Shown piece after piece: positions 16,621 to 26,374 of a DNA stretch of 64,000 nt (position 1 is its first letter; each line of letters starts with the position of its first letter). This DNA is from Hymenobacter crusticola. Lineage in GTDB: Bacteria; Bacteroidota; Bacteroidia; Cytophagales; Hymenobacteraceae. The notes under the pieces are model-generated. The model ran no database searches. It was not told the origin of the DNA and saw only the letters and a program-made list of their open reading frames with translations. Location of the stretch: positions 620,001 through 684,000 of the forward strand of contig NZ_MTSE01000002.1 in the NCBI RefSeq assembly GCF_002154225.1. Reading direction: 5' to 3'. The translations under genes and the position numbers were made by a program.

Positions 16621-16953
16621 TTAGCCGCCCGTTAGCTTTTCGTTTTGGCGGTGGCGGTCAGTGTCGCGCAGCGTCTTTTTCTCCAGGTTCTTGACAAGGG
16701 CCTCAGTGAGATTGATGCCCGTTTGATTGGCCAGACAAATCACGACGAACAGCACATCAGCTAGCTCGTCGGCCAAGTTCTTGTCGCGGTCGGAGGCTTT
16801 GAAGGACTGTTCACCATACTGGCGGGAGATGATACGCGCTACTTCGCCCACCTCTTCGGTGAGGATTGCCATATTCGTTAATTCGTTGAAATACCGAATG
16901 CCGGTAGTTTGTATCCACTGGTCAACGGTTTGCTGAGCCTCTTCGATGGTCAT
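16621..16953 (-). CDS. MazG-like nucleotide pyrophosphohydrolase
   Basis: 110 residues, single MazG domain of the all-alpha NTP-PPase superfamily, which hydrolyses (d)NTPs to the monophosphate and pyrophosphate. Magnesium-binding residues are in LTEEVGEVARIISRQYGE (E-x-x-E) and DELADVLFVVICLAN (E-x-x-D). A house-cleaning role against abnormal nucleotides is usual for the family. Downstream of dtd on the same strand, separated by an inverted repeat. Confidence 0.92.
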   Translation of the reverse strand: MTIEEAQQTVDQWIQTTGIRYFNELTNMAILTEEVGEVARIISRQYGEQSFKASDRDKNLADELADVLFVVICLANQTGINLTEALVKNLEKKTLRDTDRHRQNEKLTGG

Positions 16954-17000
16954 AGAAGTAACTGCGTGAATGGTAAAGGGATAGTTAGTATGCTAGGTGC

Positions 17001-17057
17001 CCGGGTAAGTAGCTGAACGGCCTTGTTCAGTTGTTTAGCTACTCAGTTACTCGCGGG
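17001..17057. repeat. imperfect inverted repeat between dtd and MazG-like genes
   Basis: CCGGGTAAGTAGCTGAAC on the left faces GTTCAG...TTTAGCTACTCAGTTACTCGCGG on the right. The right arm overlaps the dtd stop codon. It shares GAGTAACTGAGTAG units with the repeats at 10051 and 12033. Confidence 0.5.
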
Positions 17058-17495
17058 TGAATCGAGGACGATGGTAACGGGACCGTCGTTGAGCAGGCGT
17101 ACTTGCATATCGGCGCCAAACTCGCCGGTGGCAACGGTTCGGCCGAGGAGCTGTTCTAGCATTTGCACAAATTGCTCGTAGAGGGGAATGGCAATTGGAG
17201 GCGAAGCCGCACCAAGGTAGCTAGGTCGGTTGCCTTTGCGGGCGTCGGCCAGCAGCGTAAACTGGCTTACGACCAGTATTTGTCCTTCTATGTCTTGCAC
17301 GCTGCGGTTCATCTTGCCTTCTTCATCGCCGAAGATGCGCATCTGCACCAGCTTACGCGCTATCCAATCCAGCGCGGGCATATCATCGGTAGGAGCAAAA
17401 CCCGCCAAGACCAACAAGCCAGGACCAATAGCACCCGTAACGCGACCTTCAACGGTGACACTCGCCCTGCTAACGCGTTGAATGACTACTCTCAT
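17043..17495 (-). CDS. dtd: D-aminoacyl-tRNA deacylase
   Basis: 150 residues from ATG 17495 (M-R-V-V-I-Q-R-V, the canonical DTD N-terminus); a longer frame to 17597 would add 34 non-homologous residues. Removes D-amino acids and glycine from mischarged tRNA. Family motifs: [20 protein letters not shown], the [17 protein letters not shown] signature with the catalytic SQ-x-T, and the C-terminal cross-subunit [12 protein letters not shown] containing the G-cisP-like NxGPVT pattern. Confidence 0.95.
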   Translation of the reverse strand: MRVVIQRVSRASVTVEGRVTGAIGPGLLVLAGFAPTDDMPALDWIARKLVQMRIFGDEEGKMNRSVQDIEGQILVVSQFTLLADARKGNRPSYLGAASPPIAIPLYEQFVQMLEQLLGRTVATGEFGADMQVRLLNDGPVTIVLDSPASN

Positions 17496-17633
17496 ATAGT
17501 AAGTGGAGGTTGAAGGCGAAATGTAGCGCGAAGCTTTCACTTTGTCCGCCATGTTATTGTCGCGGGGCAAGAAGGCGGTAAGCACTGTAGGCAACAAAGT
17601 ATTGCGGGCAAGTCCGTACTTGCGTACTGAGAC

Positions 17634-19139
17634 ATGATAGATAGCAACCGTGGAATAAGTAGAGCACTGTGGCTCTTGGGGGCATTATTGCTCGTCGCGG
17701 CAGTGCGGCTGCACGGGCTAGCCGCCGCGTCGCTGCCCGACTACGACTCGGTACGTAACTGGCAGATTGTGCAAGAAGTAGCGCATGGCAACTTGCGCAA
17801 CCTTTTCCACCACGGGAGCCCCGGCTTTTCGCTGCTCTACGCTCCTGTGGCGTGGCTCACCACGGATTTTCACGTGTTCCAGCACCTAAACGCGTTGGTT
17901 GCCGTAGCGGCGGTTGGCTGGCTGACGCACTTTGTTAGTAAAGCTGCCAAGCTAGCTCCTTATGAGAGTGCGCTGCTGACGCTTTTCGTGGGCACTTCCG
18001 TTTTTCTCACGTTCTCTGGGCGCGATTTCACGATGGGTTCGTGGAGCCTGGTGGCTTTTACGGGCTTGTTACAAGCGTATTACCAACGTTTGCACCAGGC
18101 AACACCTAGGTCGCTGCTGCGGGCCGCTGTTTGGGTCACTCTTGGTTTATGTATCAACTACAAGTTTCTGCTCACGTTGCCCATTCTTGTGGTTTTCGAG
18201 TTGCTGCAACAAGATGGACTGCTGTTTCAGCCGCGCAATTTGCTGCGCGTAGTGGGCATCATGGCTGTTCCCTATGTGGTGCTGGCAGTCGTCGGCTGGC
18301 TCGCTGGGCTTCAGTGGTACCGCTGGCTAGGCGTATATTACAACATCATGCGGCCAGGTGCACCGAATGCTGCTGGGCGCTTAGGTATCACCCAGACGCA
18401 CCCAGACGCATTTTATTACCTTAAGTACATCCGCGACTTCGAGTCGCCATTGATGCTACTAGCAGTATTTGCCGTGCCTATTTTGTGGTGGCAAACCTTG
18501 TTTCGCCAACTGAAGCGGCCTAACATAATTCGATACCTAGCTATTTGGAGCTACTGCTTCCTGGCGGGCATGTCGTTGCTGCTAAAGGCTCCGCGCGGCT
18601 TGCTGTTGGTTTATGGGTTGCTGTACGTGCTGGCCTTTCTCAGTTTGCGCCGGGTGCTCGACCGCCGTTGGTGGGCGCTAGCAGTGGTGGTAGGGGTTGC
18701 TGTTGCTTTCAACCTGCGGCGCATTCAGCAGGAAGTTTACGCTTATACCCCGAGCAATTATGCCAAAGTAGCGGCGTGGCTGCAAAACCATAAGCAGCCA
18801 GTGGTGGCGAGCACCGTAGGATTAGGTGTGGCGCCTTATGTGGCACCCAGCCTCGTCACAGTTATCACCGATGAGCAGCAGCTAGCTACGTTGCGCCAAC
18901 AAGGGGATAAATATGTGCTGCTCGATGGGTATTGGCGCGTAACCAACGTACGCAACTTCGAGACGCTGCGCCAGTTGCCGGCTGTAGCTAGTTGGTCCGA
19001 GCCTATGCTCACTGCGCCGTTGCTTTTCCTGGAGCACTCCGAGTATACCAGCCTAGGCTACGAAGAAACCCTCGCCTTGCAGCGCGCAGCTAGCCGCGAC
19101 TCTCTACAGCTGCGCCTGCTTTCAATTGGCAGTAAGTAG
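17634..19139 (+). CDS. multi-span membrane glycosyltransferase, GT39/ArnT-like
   Basis: 501 residues with about eleven or twelve hydrophobic segments. After the first span comes [17 protein letters not shown], with an acidic pair in the first periplasmic loop where ArnT/PMT-type enzymes (RgtA/B/C/D-like GT-C fold) have their catalytic Asp. A soluble C-terminal portion (about 385-501) follows the last span. GT-C enzymes use polyprenyl-phosphate sugars to modify lipids or proteins outside the cytoplasmic membrane. Donor and acceptor are unknown. Standalone, convergent with mltG. Confidence 0.75.
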   Translation: MIDSNRGISRALWLLGALLLVAAVRLHGLAAASLPDYDSVRNWQIVQEVAHGNLRNLFHHGSPGFSLLYAPVAWLTTDFHVFQHLNALVAVAAVGWLTHFVSKAAKLAPYESALLTLFVGTSVFLTFSGRDFTMGSWSLVAFTGLLQAYYQRLHQATPRSLLRAAVWVTLGLCINYKFLLTLPILVVFELLQQDGLLFQPRNLLRVVGIMAVPYVVLAVVGWLAGLQWYRWLGVYYNIMRPGAPNAAGRLGITQTHPDAFYYLKYIRDFESPLMLLAVFAVPILWWQTLFRQLKRPNIIRYLAIWSYCFLAGMSLLLKAPRGLLLVYGLLYVLAFLSLRRVLDRRWWALAVVVGVAVAFNLRRIQQEVYAYTPSNYAKVAAWLQNHKQPVVASTVGLGVAPYVAPSLVTVITDEQQLATLRQQGDKYVLLDGYWRVTNVRNFETLRQLPAVASWSEPMLTAPLLFLEHSEYTSLGYEETLALQRAASRDSLQLRLLSIGSK

Positions 19140-19148
19140 CTGGTCGCT

Positions 19149-19160
19149 GCACCTAGGTGC
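19149..19160. repeat. perfect palindrome GCACCTAGGTGC between convergent genes
   Basis: A 12-base perfect palindrome in the 24-base gap between the glycosyltransferase stop and the mltG stop. It is also an example of the abundant ACCTAGGT octamer. Confidence 0.6.
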
Positions 19161-19163
19161 CAA

Positions 19164-20234
19164 TCACCGCATGATTTGTAAACTATCTAGGGCGTGTTGG
19201 TAGCGGCGGGCGTTTTGCTTGTGCTGGGCGTATGTCTCGGCGAAATCGGAGTAACCGCTGCGGTCGGGGCGGGCGCAGAAGAAGTAGTAGTCGTGCGCCG
19301 TGGGTTTGAGAACGGCATCCAAACTCTGGCGGTTGGCCGACGTGATAGGGCCCGGTGGTAGGCCTTTATGTTTGTAGGTATTATAGGGCGAGTCAACGAG
19401 TTTGTCTTTGTTGAGCACCCGCTTCACGCCAAAATTGCCAATGGCCCAGAGCAAGGTAGGGTCGGCCTGCAAGCGCATGCCCCGGCGCAACCGATTAAGA
19501 TAAACGCCCGCGATAATGGGTTTGTCTTCGGGCTTAGCCGTTTCGCGCTGTACAATGCTCGCTAGCACGTGCACCTCCGTCGGCGACAAGCCTAGGGAAT
19601 CGGCCCGGCGCTGGCGCTTCGTAGTCCAAAAACGGCCGTGCATGGCCGCCGCCGAATCCAGGAACTGTTCGGCCGATGTGTTCCACAAAAACCGGTACGG
19701 CCCCGGCAAAAACAACGTCAGGATGGTCGTCGTGTCGAGGTGGTAACGACGTTGCAGGAAGGTGTTGTTGTGCAATAATTGGCGCAGTTTACTTGAATCG
19801 GCTTCAAGCTGGCGCGCAACCTGGCGGGTGAGCTGGGGCTTGTATTTGAAGGCATCTAACTGAAAAGCAACTGTATCCTGCTGCCCTTGCATAAGCTTAT
19901 CAAGCAGTACTGCATTGCTGGCTCCGAAGTTTAGCAAGTAGCGGCCTGGCCGCACGTGTTCGGGGTATTGCCGCCGCTCGGCTAACCACGCAAACGTAGC
20001 GGGCTCCTCCAGCAGATCTTGGTTTTCGAGCGAGGCTAGCACCTCTTGGAAAGAAGCGCCCGTACGGATGTACAAATACGCCGGGCCAAAAGGCGACGCA
20101 ACTACGTTAGGCTTCCATTGCACGCGCCACGCTACGTAGAGACCTAGGCCGCCCAGCAGCAAAAATAGCAGTACTAAAATCGCCGCGATGCGACGGCGCA
20201 AGAGGAGGGAAGCAGAAGAATCGGATGAAGGCAA
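19164..20234 (-). CDS. mltG: endolytic murein transglycosylase MltG
   Basis: 356 residues. One N-terminal membrane span (about 15-38), then a YceG-like domain in the periplasm. Cuts nascent glycan strands and so sets peptidoglycan chain length. The catalytic region reads LASIVQRETAKPEDKPIIAG, with the Glu in R-E-T, then VYLNRLRRGMRLQADPTLLWA and SPYNTYKHKGLPPGPITSAN, all family hallmarks. The start appears to be TTG at 20234, since no ATG precedes the membrane span. Gap of 21 bases to the upstream methyltransferase gene on the same strand. Confidence 0.94.
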   Translation of the reverse strand: MPSSDSSASLLLRRRIAAILVLLFLLLGGLGLYVAWRVQWKPNVVASPFGPAYLYIRTGASFQEVLASLENQDLLEEPATFAWLAERRQYPEHVRPGRYLLNFGASNAVLLDKLMQGQQDTVAFQLDAFKYKPQLTRQVARQLEADSSKLRQLLHNNTFLQRRYHLDTTTILTLFLPGPYRFLWNTSAEQFLDSAAAMHGRFWTTKRQRRADSLGLSPTEVHVLASIVQRETAKPEDKPIIAGVYLNRLRRGMRLQADPTLLWAIGNFGVKRVLNKDKLVDSPYNTYKHKGLPPGPITSANRQSLDAVLKPTAHDYYFFCARPDRSGYSDFAETYAQHKQNARRYQHALDSLQIMR

Positions 20235-20255
20235 AGCAAGGAATTAGACAACAAA

Positions 20256-21032
20256 TCAGGGCTTGATAGCCTTAGCGGCTACGCGCTGCCACGCAAACGC
20301 ATAATCGCCCTGAGGCAGTTCGCGGATATGAAAGATACGAGCTGCCGCGGAAGGAGCAGTGGCAAAAGCTGCGCGCACAGCTTCGGCTTGCTGACCCGTG
20401 CACCCTGACTTGGCCATCCAATCGTTGAGGTGCATGGCAATATCGGCGGTAGGCTCGCAAAGGGCTGCCACGTGCAAGCCAGCGGCTTCCAACGCTTGGT
20501 GCCATTCCTGGGGTGCTAGGTTGCGCATGTGCGAGGGGTCGCGCATGGCTTCTACCCGGTTTTGCCATTCATTTACTTCCGGCTCATCGTCGGGCACGCA
20601 GGTGTCAGCTAGCAGGAAGCGCCCATGCGGACGCAAAACACGCTTTACTTCGCTCAGAAATTGGGGAATAGAGTGAAAGTGATGCGGCGCAATGCGGCAC
20701 GTTACGATGGAAAAGGTTTCGTCGGCAAAAGGCAACGATTCTGCGGCGCCTTCCTGCCACGTCACATTGTCGATGTTCTGCGCCGCTTGTTGCTGCCGTG
20801 CTTGCTCCAGCATCCCCGTCGATACATCTACACCTACCACTGCTTGCACAAAAGGAGCGAAAGCTAGGGCCGTAAACCCAGTGCCAGTGGCGACATCCAG
20901 CACCGTATCATCGGGCTGACACTCGGCTTGTTCCAGTAGCCAGTTGAGGGCCGTGCCCGTCCAGGAATTCCACTGCGCGTTATAATGGCTGGCTTGACGA
21001 TCAAATTGTTCTTTGGCGGAACGAGTAGACAT
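20256..21032 (-). CDS. class I SAM-dependent methyltransferase (UbiE/COQ5-like)
   Basis: 258 residues from ATG 21032. Motif I is VLDVATGTGFTALAFAP (about 46-62), then VVGVDVSTGMLEQAR, a motif II-like SFPFADETFSIVTCR-type segment (LPFADETFSIVTCRIAPHHF) and VLRPHGRFLLAD. The pattern fits small-molecule methyltransferases of the Methyltransf_11 type. Substrate unknown. An upstream in-frame stretch to 21095 is probably not translated. Confidence 0.88.
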   Translation of the reverse strand: MSTRSAKEQFDRQASHYNAQWNSWTGTALNWLLEQAECQPDDTVLDVATGTGFTALAFAPFVQAVVGVDVSTGMLEQARQQQAAQNIDNVTWQEGAAESLPFADETFSIVTCRIAPHHFHSIPQFLSEVKRVLRPHGRFLLADTCVPDDEPEVNEWQNRVEAMRDPSHMRNLAPQEWHQALEAAGLHVAALCEPTADIAMHLNDWMAKSGCTGQQAEAVRAAFATAPSAAARIFHIRELPQGDYAFAWQRVAAKAIKP

Positions 21033-21111
21033 GGCAGCAAGAATTGAAGCGGCGAAATAAAGGGTTGACAAGGTAGCGTGTGGCTCAGGAGCCAACGCAA
21101 GAAGCTAGGTT

Positions 21112-22287
21112 TTACAAGGCAAAAGGCTCGGCCACTAAGCTATATGCTAAGCCGTGCCGCTCAGCCGTTTCACGAAGAATAGTTTGTTGCCAAGGGCGAA
21201 GCACTTGCTCAGCACCTAGCTCAATGATGTCCGCAATCAGGCGATTCGACAACACCAGGTTGGCTACGTATCCGTTGATATCGTTGGTGATATGGTTTTT
21301 TAGTGTAGTTAGGAGCTGCTCGCGGGCATCAGCGCGAGATGCTTTTTCGCCGCTCAGCCGCCGCCGAAAGGGAAAACGCCGCTGCTCGGCCGGCAAAGGT
21401 GGCTCCGGCACCGACACGAAGTTATCGGGCGAGAGGGCCGCAAGCTGATCTAGGTACGGTGAGCGTTTCAGCTCGGGGTGCAAGCCGCGCGTAGCTTTCC
21501 AGTCCGTTGCATCGAGGGGCATGGCGCGCACCAGCTCCGAGAGACGGTCGTTGGCAAACACCATGTAGGGCGGCCGGTCCAGCTCCTTCGCTATCCGGTC
21601 GCGGAGCATGTACAGGTCGCGAAACAGTGGCAGCTCGTTCGGCTGAATGCGGTATTTACCGGCAATACGCAGGTATGGGCGCTCGTCGCGGCTATAGCGT
21701 ACTTCCTCCAATGCCTTGTTCTCTTCTTCGGCCCAGTGCAAGCGGCCTAGCTCGGCTAGTTTGGCCGTGAGCCGGTCGCTTAGCTCGAACAGGTACAGCA
21801 CATCATTGGCCGCGTACAGCTTTTGGGCTTCTGTGAGGGGCCGCTTCAGCCAGTTCGACTTCTGCTCGCCCTTGTCTACTTCCAGCCCTAGCTCCGCCTG
21901 AATCAGGCGACCGAGGGAAATATTATTATCCGACTCGCCGAGCAGGGTGTACTGCACACTGGTATCTGTGATGTGGCGCACGTGCACGCCGTACAGCTCA
22001 TCTAACAGAAGAATATCAGATTTACAGCTATGAAATACCTTCTCAATCGCTGGGTTGCGCAATAGAACCCAAAGAGGCTCTAGCTCGTGCGCGGGGTTCG
22101 TCAGTGGAATAGGATCAATAAGATAGACCTGCTGACCGTCGTAAATTTGGATAAGAGCGAGGTTGCGCCCGTAACGGTGGCGCATGTCGTCGAACTCCAG
22201 GTCAACCGCTAAGCGTGCCTTAAATTGTAAAATCTCGGCCGCTTGCTGAACGTCGGTCGAAGAGGTTATATACTGAATGTCCGTCAT
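21112..22287 (-). CDS. rnd: ribonuclease D-like 3'-5' exonuclease
   Basis: 391 residues. Exonuclease domain of the DEDD superfamily: Exo I in LAVDLEFDDMRHRYG, Exo II in VFHSCKSDILLLDELYG, Exo III in LYAANDVLYLFEL with Tyr (DEDDy type). An HRDC domain follows (about 205-290; RDLYMLRDRIAKELDRPPYMV). RNase D trims the 3' end of tRNA precursors and other stable RNAs. The C-terminal 100 residues are less typical. Ends 79 bases before the methyltransferase start. Confidence 0.93.
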   Translation of the reverse strand: MTDIQYITSSTDVQQAAEILQFKARLAVDLEFDDMRHRYGRNLALIQIYDGQQVYLIDPIPLTNPAHELEPLWVLLRNPAIEKVFHSCKSDILLLDELYGVHVRHITDTSVQYTLLGESDNNISLGRLIQAELGLEVDKGEQKSNWLKRPLTEAQKLYAANDVLYLFELSDRLTAKLAELGRLHWAEEENKALEEVRYSRDERPYLRIAGKYRIQPNELPLFRDLYMLRDRIAKELDRPPYMVFANDRLSELVRAMPLDATDWKATRGLHPELKRSPYLDQLAALSPDNFVSVPEPPLPAEQRRFPFRRRLSGEKASRADAREQLLTTLKNHITNDINGYVANLVLSNRLIADIIELGAEQVLRPWQQTILRETAERHGLAYSLVAEPFAL

Positions 22288-22890
22288 TAAGAATGAGATA
22301 GTACAAGGCAGAAACCAGAGAAACAGCGACGCAAGAAACTGGTTCTAGGCGGAGTAAAGGTATGAATCGGCGGCGGGGAAAGCCAATGCTCCGCGCGTGC
22401 CTGCAGCAGGAGCTACCCCAGCCACAGAGGACTTAGATAGGAAAGAACAACGAAGGCCCAGCCAAAACAAGGATTTTGGCAAGAAAGCTACGAAGAAAAG
22501 GAGCAAGCGAAGCAGGTTGCTAACTGGACTCTGAATGGAAAGGCAGCGGAAAAGCTAGGTCGTTGAAGTCGTTTGCTCTGACAAACACACTTTACAGTGT
22601 AAAAGAGATAAGACCAGTTTTCGCCAAGAGGCTCATCGTTAAACATAAATTACGATGTACTCAGTAGAGAATAGGGTACCCCTCGGTTTGTATTGCTACA
22701 CCCGGCATAGTTTCCTCTCTAGATTCAGCTAGCGTTGGGTCGGGAGCAGCTAGCGCGTTGCAAGAGACAAGAAAAGCTAGGTCGTTGCTGGCTTTTTGTT
22801 TTTCCAGCGCTCAGGCGTAAGCCAAAGTAGTTATGGCAAATAGAATGAAGTGGGTATTAAGAATTGATTAAAAATTTATGATGTAAAGTA

Positions 22891-22930
22891 AAAAGATGGT
22901 AGCGCAAATCATCTTTTCGTGATAAGTTTG
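22891..22930 (+). promoter_or_regulatory. putative susC promoter with overlapping inverted repeat
   Basis: TAAGTTTG at 22923-22930 matches the -7 consensus TAnnTTTG. Immediately before it, AAAAGATG (22891-22898) and CATCTTTT (22910-22917) form an eight-base inverted repeat with an 11-base spacer over the -33 region, where a regulator could bind. It would give a leader of about 260 bases before susC. Confidence 0.5.
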
Positions 22931-23139
22931 TATTCCTGCCTGCCCTTTTACTATAGCAACATCGGTTTGTTGGCTCATCTTTCCTCTGCGCTGCCAACTG
23001 CCTCCCTGATGCCTTGCGCGTAAGCCGTTGTGCTTGCCTAGTAAAGCCTAATTACTGCGGTTGATTGATTTTCCACTGTCCTGAGCGGGTTGTGCTTGCA
23101 TGCACTTGCAGTAGGATTTTTCGATGACTTTTTAGGCTT

Positions 23140-23168
23140 CCATCAGTATAGTAGGCTGATGGTTTTTT
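23140..23168 (+). terminator. terminator-like hairpin in the susC leader
   Basis: CCATCAG and CTGATGG form a seven-pair stem followed by TTTTTT, 28 bases before the susC ATG. On the plus strand there is no protein gene upstream that it could end, so it may attenuate susC or end a short leader RNA. Confidence 0.55.
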
Positions 23169-23196
23169 CACTTAACCGGCCCAGTGGGCACATTTA

Positions 23197-26100
23197 ATGA
23201 AACAAAAACCTCTACTCATCTTGATATGGTGTCTGTTGCTGGCCACAGTGGCCTGGGCGCAGAATCGTACAATAACCGGTAAGGTTTCCGGCCCAGAAGG
23301 CACTGGTCTGCCGGGCGTAACCATTCTGGAGCGTGGAACTACCAATGGCACAAGCTCTAACGCCGACGGGGACTACTCGTTAGCGGTAAAGCCAGGGGCC
23401 ACGCTAGTAATCAGCTCCATCGGCTTTGAAAGCCAAACCGTGGCAATCGGCTCATCATCGACGCTGAATGTCACGTTGAAGAGCAACGCCACGGAATTGA
23501 ACGAAGCGGTGGTCGTTGGCTACGGAACACAATCCAAGGCTGACCTAACGGGCTCGGTTACGCAGCTGAGTGGGCGCGAGGTGCAAAACGCCCCCGTACC
23601 TAGCTTCGAACAAGCTATCCAAGGAAAGGCCGCGGGAGTATTCATCGAAACCAGCAGCGGCAAAGTTGGGCAAGGAATAAAGGTGCGCGTGCGTGGCACT
23701 AGCTCCGTGAGCGGTGGTACTCAGCCGCTGTACGTTGTAGATGGCATTCCCATTATTTCGGATGACCAGTCGGGGACTTCGGCGCCTACAAATCCCATTG
23801 CAGATTTGAACCCCAACGACATTGAGTCGATCAGCGTGCTGAAGGATGCCTCCGCATCGGCTATTTACGGCTCACGCGCTTCCAATGGCGTTGTGTTGAT
23901 CACAACCCGTCGGGGCAAAGCAGGAGCCACTCGCTTTTCGCTAGGGTTTCAAACGGGCACCAGCAAACCAACCAACAAGCGTGACTTTTTGAACGCGCAG
24001 CAATACGTCGAGCTATTCCGGGAAGCGGCGGCTTACACGCAAGCACACGCCCAAACGACGGCGGAGCAAAGCCAGATAGCCACAACGGAAGCACGCTTGC
24101 AGCGCTACTCTGCCGGCAACACCGCTTACCAAACGGGAGCAATAAATGCCGATTGGCAGGACGAAGCTTTCCAACGAGCTCCGTTCAGCCAGTATGACCT
24201 GAATGCCAGCGGCGGCAACGACAAGACCAAGTTTTACATTTCGGGGCTGTACAGCAAGCAAAACGGCATCCTGATTGGTAACAAATTCGAGAAGATAGCG
24301 GCACGCTTAAACCTCGACCACAAGGCCACTGATAAGCTCACGCTAGGTGTAAACCTAGGGTTGACGCGTACCGTGAACAACCGCATTTCCAATGATAATG
24401 CCTTCAGCACGCCCATGCAGATCGTGTCGCTGGCTCCCATCACACCCATCATTGACCCACGGACAAATCGCCCGAGTGGCGCCCTGGATACGCTCACCGG
24501 CTTGCCGAACACAAACTACCCGACGTATTATAACCCCTACCTGAACTACATCGGGTCTACTTACACGACCACGAGCTACCGAGTGCTGGGCAACGTGTAC
24601 GCCCAGTATGACCTCTTCAAAGGCCTGAGCTTCCGGAGCGAACTAGGTATGGACTTGCTCAACCAAGATGAGTACCAATACCAAGGGCGTGTGACGGCAC
24701 GTAACAGCGGCTTTGCCAACAACGGCACCGCCTTCAATCGGCACGTGACCAACGGACGCTACACGACCAATAACTTCTTCACCTACCGCTCTACTTTTGC
24801 CTCCGATCATACCGTGGAAGCAGTGCTAGGTATGTCGTACGAAGAGCGCCGAATAAATGCGAATAGCCTGTCGGCGCAGCAGTTTGCCAGTGATGCGTAT
24901 AAGCAGATCGTTAGTGCGGCGGCCATTACAGCGGGCTCTTCTACGTCGACGGGAAGCTCTTTGCTCTCGTACTTTGGCCGTGTAAACTACGCCTATGCGA
25001 GCCGCTACCTGCTTAGCCTGAGTGCCCGCGTGGATGGCTCATCGCGTTTTGGAATCAATGAGCGTTATGGCTTCTTCCCCGCGGTTTCAGTGGGTTGGGT
25101 AGTAACCGAGGAAGAGTTCTTGAAGAATCAGACGGTGTTGAGCTTCCTGAAGCCACGCATCAGTATCGGCAGCACGGGTAACCAAGACTTCAGCGACTTT
25201 GCCTCGCTAGGCCTGTATGCTGGCGATGCTGGCTACGTTGGCACACCCGGCCAGCGGCCTTTCCAGTTGGCCAACCCCAACCTGAAGTGGGAAACCACCA
25301 CGCAGACCGATGTGGGCCTGGAAGCAGGATTCCTTGATGGCCGCATCAGCATCGAGGTAGACCTGTACCGGAAGTTGACTAAGGACTTGGCGTTGAATGT
25401 GAACGTGCCCGGCACATCAGGCTTCACAACGCAGTTTCGCAACGTCGGTAATCTGGAGAATGAAGGCGTCGAGTTCGGCTTGAACACCCGCAACTTGGTG
25501 GGAGATTTTACTTGGAGTACCAACTTCAACCTATCCGCCAACCGCAACAAGATCACCAACCTGCAAGGCCAAGTCATTGAAGGCGGGTTCTTGAACCGGG
25601 CCGTGGAAGGCCAACCCATCGGCGTATTCTACGGCCGCGAGTATGCGGGGGTGAACCCCGACAACGGCGACGCGCTGTATTACCTCAACCGCGTGGATGA
25701 GAATGGCAACACCTACATCGACCACAGCGCTGGCACCACCAACAACTACGATGCTGCCAACCGCGTGGTGCTGGGCAATCCCAACCCGAAGTGGACGGGT
25801 GGTATCACCAACACGTTCACCTTCAAAGGGCTAGACCTAGGTTTCACGTTCCAAGGCGTATTTGGAAATAAGATCTACGACGGTGGCGGCAAGTTTTTCT
25901 CTGGCAGTGCTAGCAATGGTTACGATAACCAAACCATCGACCAGCTGAACCGTTGGCGCAAGCCCGGCGACATCACGAATGTGCCCGAGGCTCGCTTGAA
26001 CCGCGCGAACGGCACTGGCGAGTCGTCGCGCTACCTCTACGATGGTGCGTATGTTCGCCTCAAGACCTTGACCTTCGGCTACACTCTACCTAGCTCGCTG

Positions 26101-26322
26101 ATGAAGTACGCCCGCATGCAGTCGGTACGCGTGTTCTTCAACGCCGTGAATCTCCTGACCTTCACCAAATACAAAGGATGGGACCCCGAAGTAAATGCCG
26201 ATTATCTGTCGAGCACCAACAACGGTACCACCACTTCCTCGGCCAATATCTCGCAAGGCAACTCCTTCTACACGGCCCCGCAGGCACGTACGATGACCTT
26301 CGGCATCAACGTAGGCTTCTAA
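23197..26322 (+). CDS. SusC/RagA-family TonB-linked outer membrane transporter
   Basis: 1041 residues, full length. Signal peptide of about 21 residues ending A-W-A-Q. Then a carboxypeptidase-like regulatory domain (about 25-105, RTITGKVSGPEGTGLPGVT), a TonB box-like EAVVVGYGTQ, the plug domain with VRVRGTSSVSGGTQPLYVVD and SISVLKDASASAIYGSRASN (the SusC signature), and a beta-barrel to the end, closing with MTFGINVGF. Imports a nutrient with the SusD lipoprotein encoded 52 bases downstream. A long non-coding leader precedes it; no ECF sigma/anti-sigma or glycan hydrolase genes are beside it. Confidence 0.96.
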   Translation: MKQKPLLILIWCLLLATVAWAQNRTITGKVSGPEGTGLPGVTILERGTTNGTSSNADGDYSLAVKPGATLVISSIGFESQTVAIGSSSTLNVTLKSNATELNEAVVVGYGTQSKADLTGSVTQLSGREVQNAPVPSFEQAIQGKAAGVFIETSSGKVGQGIKVRVRGTSSVSGGTQPLYVVDGIPIISDDQSGTSAPTNPIADLNPNDIESISVLKDASASAIYGSRASNGVVLITTRRGKAGATRFSLGFQTGTSKPTNKRDFLNAQQYVELFREAAAYTQAHAQTTAEQSQIATTEARLQRYSAGNTAYQTGAINADWQDEAFQRAPFSQYDLNASGGNDKTKFYISGLYSKQNGILIGNKFEKIAARLNLDHKATDKLTLGVNLGLTRTVNNRISNDNAFSTPMQIVSLAPITPIIDPRTNRPSGALDTLTGLPNTNYPTYYNPYLNYIGSTYTTTSYRVLGNVYAQYDLFKGLSFRSELGMDLLNQDEYQYQGRVTARNSGFANNGTAFNRHVTNGRYTTNNFFTYRSTFASDHTVEAVLGMSYEERRINANSLSAQQFASDAYKQIVSAAAITAGSSTSTGSSLLSYFGRVNYAYASRYLLSLSARVDGSSRFGINERYGFFPAVSVGWVVTEEEFLKNQTVLSFLKPRISIGSTGNQDFSDFASLGLYAGDAGYVGTPGQRPFQLANPNLKWETTTQTDVGLEAGFLDGRISIEVDLYRKLTKDLALNVNVPGTSGFTTQFRNVGNLENEGVEFGLNTRNLVGDFTWSTNFNLSANRNKITNLQGQVIEGGFLNRAVEGQPIGVFYGREYAGVNPDNGDALYYLNRVDENGNTYIDHSAGTTNNYDAANRVVLGNPNPKWTGGITNTFTFKGLDLGFTFQGVFGNKIYDGGGKFFSGSASNGYDNQTIDQLNRWRKPGDITNVPEARLNRANGTGESSRYLYDGAYVRLKTLTFGYTLPSSLMKYARMQSVRVFFNAVNLLTFTKYKGWDPEVNADYLSSTNNGTTTSSANISQGNSFYTAPQARTMTFGINVGF

Positions 26323-26374
26323 ACCTAACCTAGGTCAACGACAGGTCCCTGACTTACTTCCGACTTCTCACTTG

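Larger units (their letters stand above)
22288..23196. other. 909-base stretch without a gene
   Basis: No convincing reading frame on either strand. The first 570 bases (22288-22860) hold nothing I recognise except a 16-base repeat, GAAAAGCTAGGTCGTTG-like, at about 22550 and 22772. The last part contains an inverted repeat, a promoter-like element and a terminator-like hairpin ahead of susC, listed separately. Confidence 0.7.
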
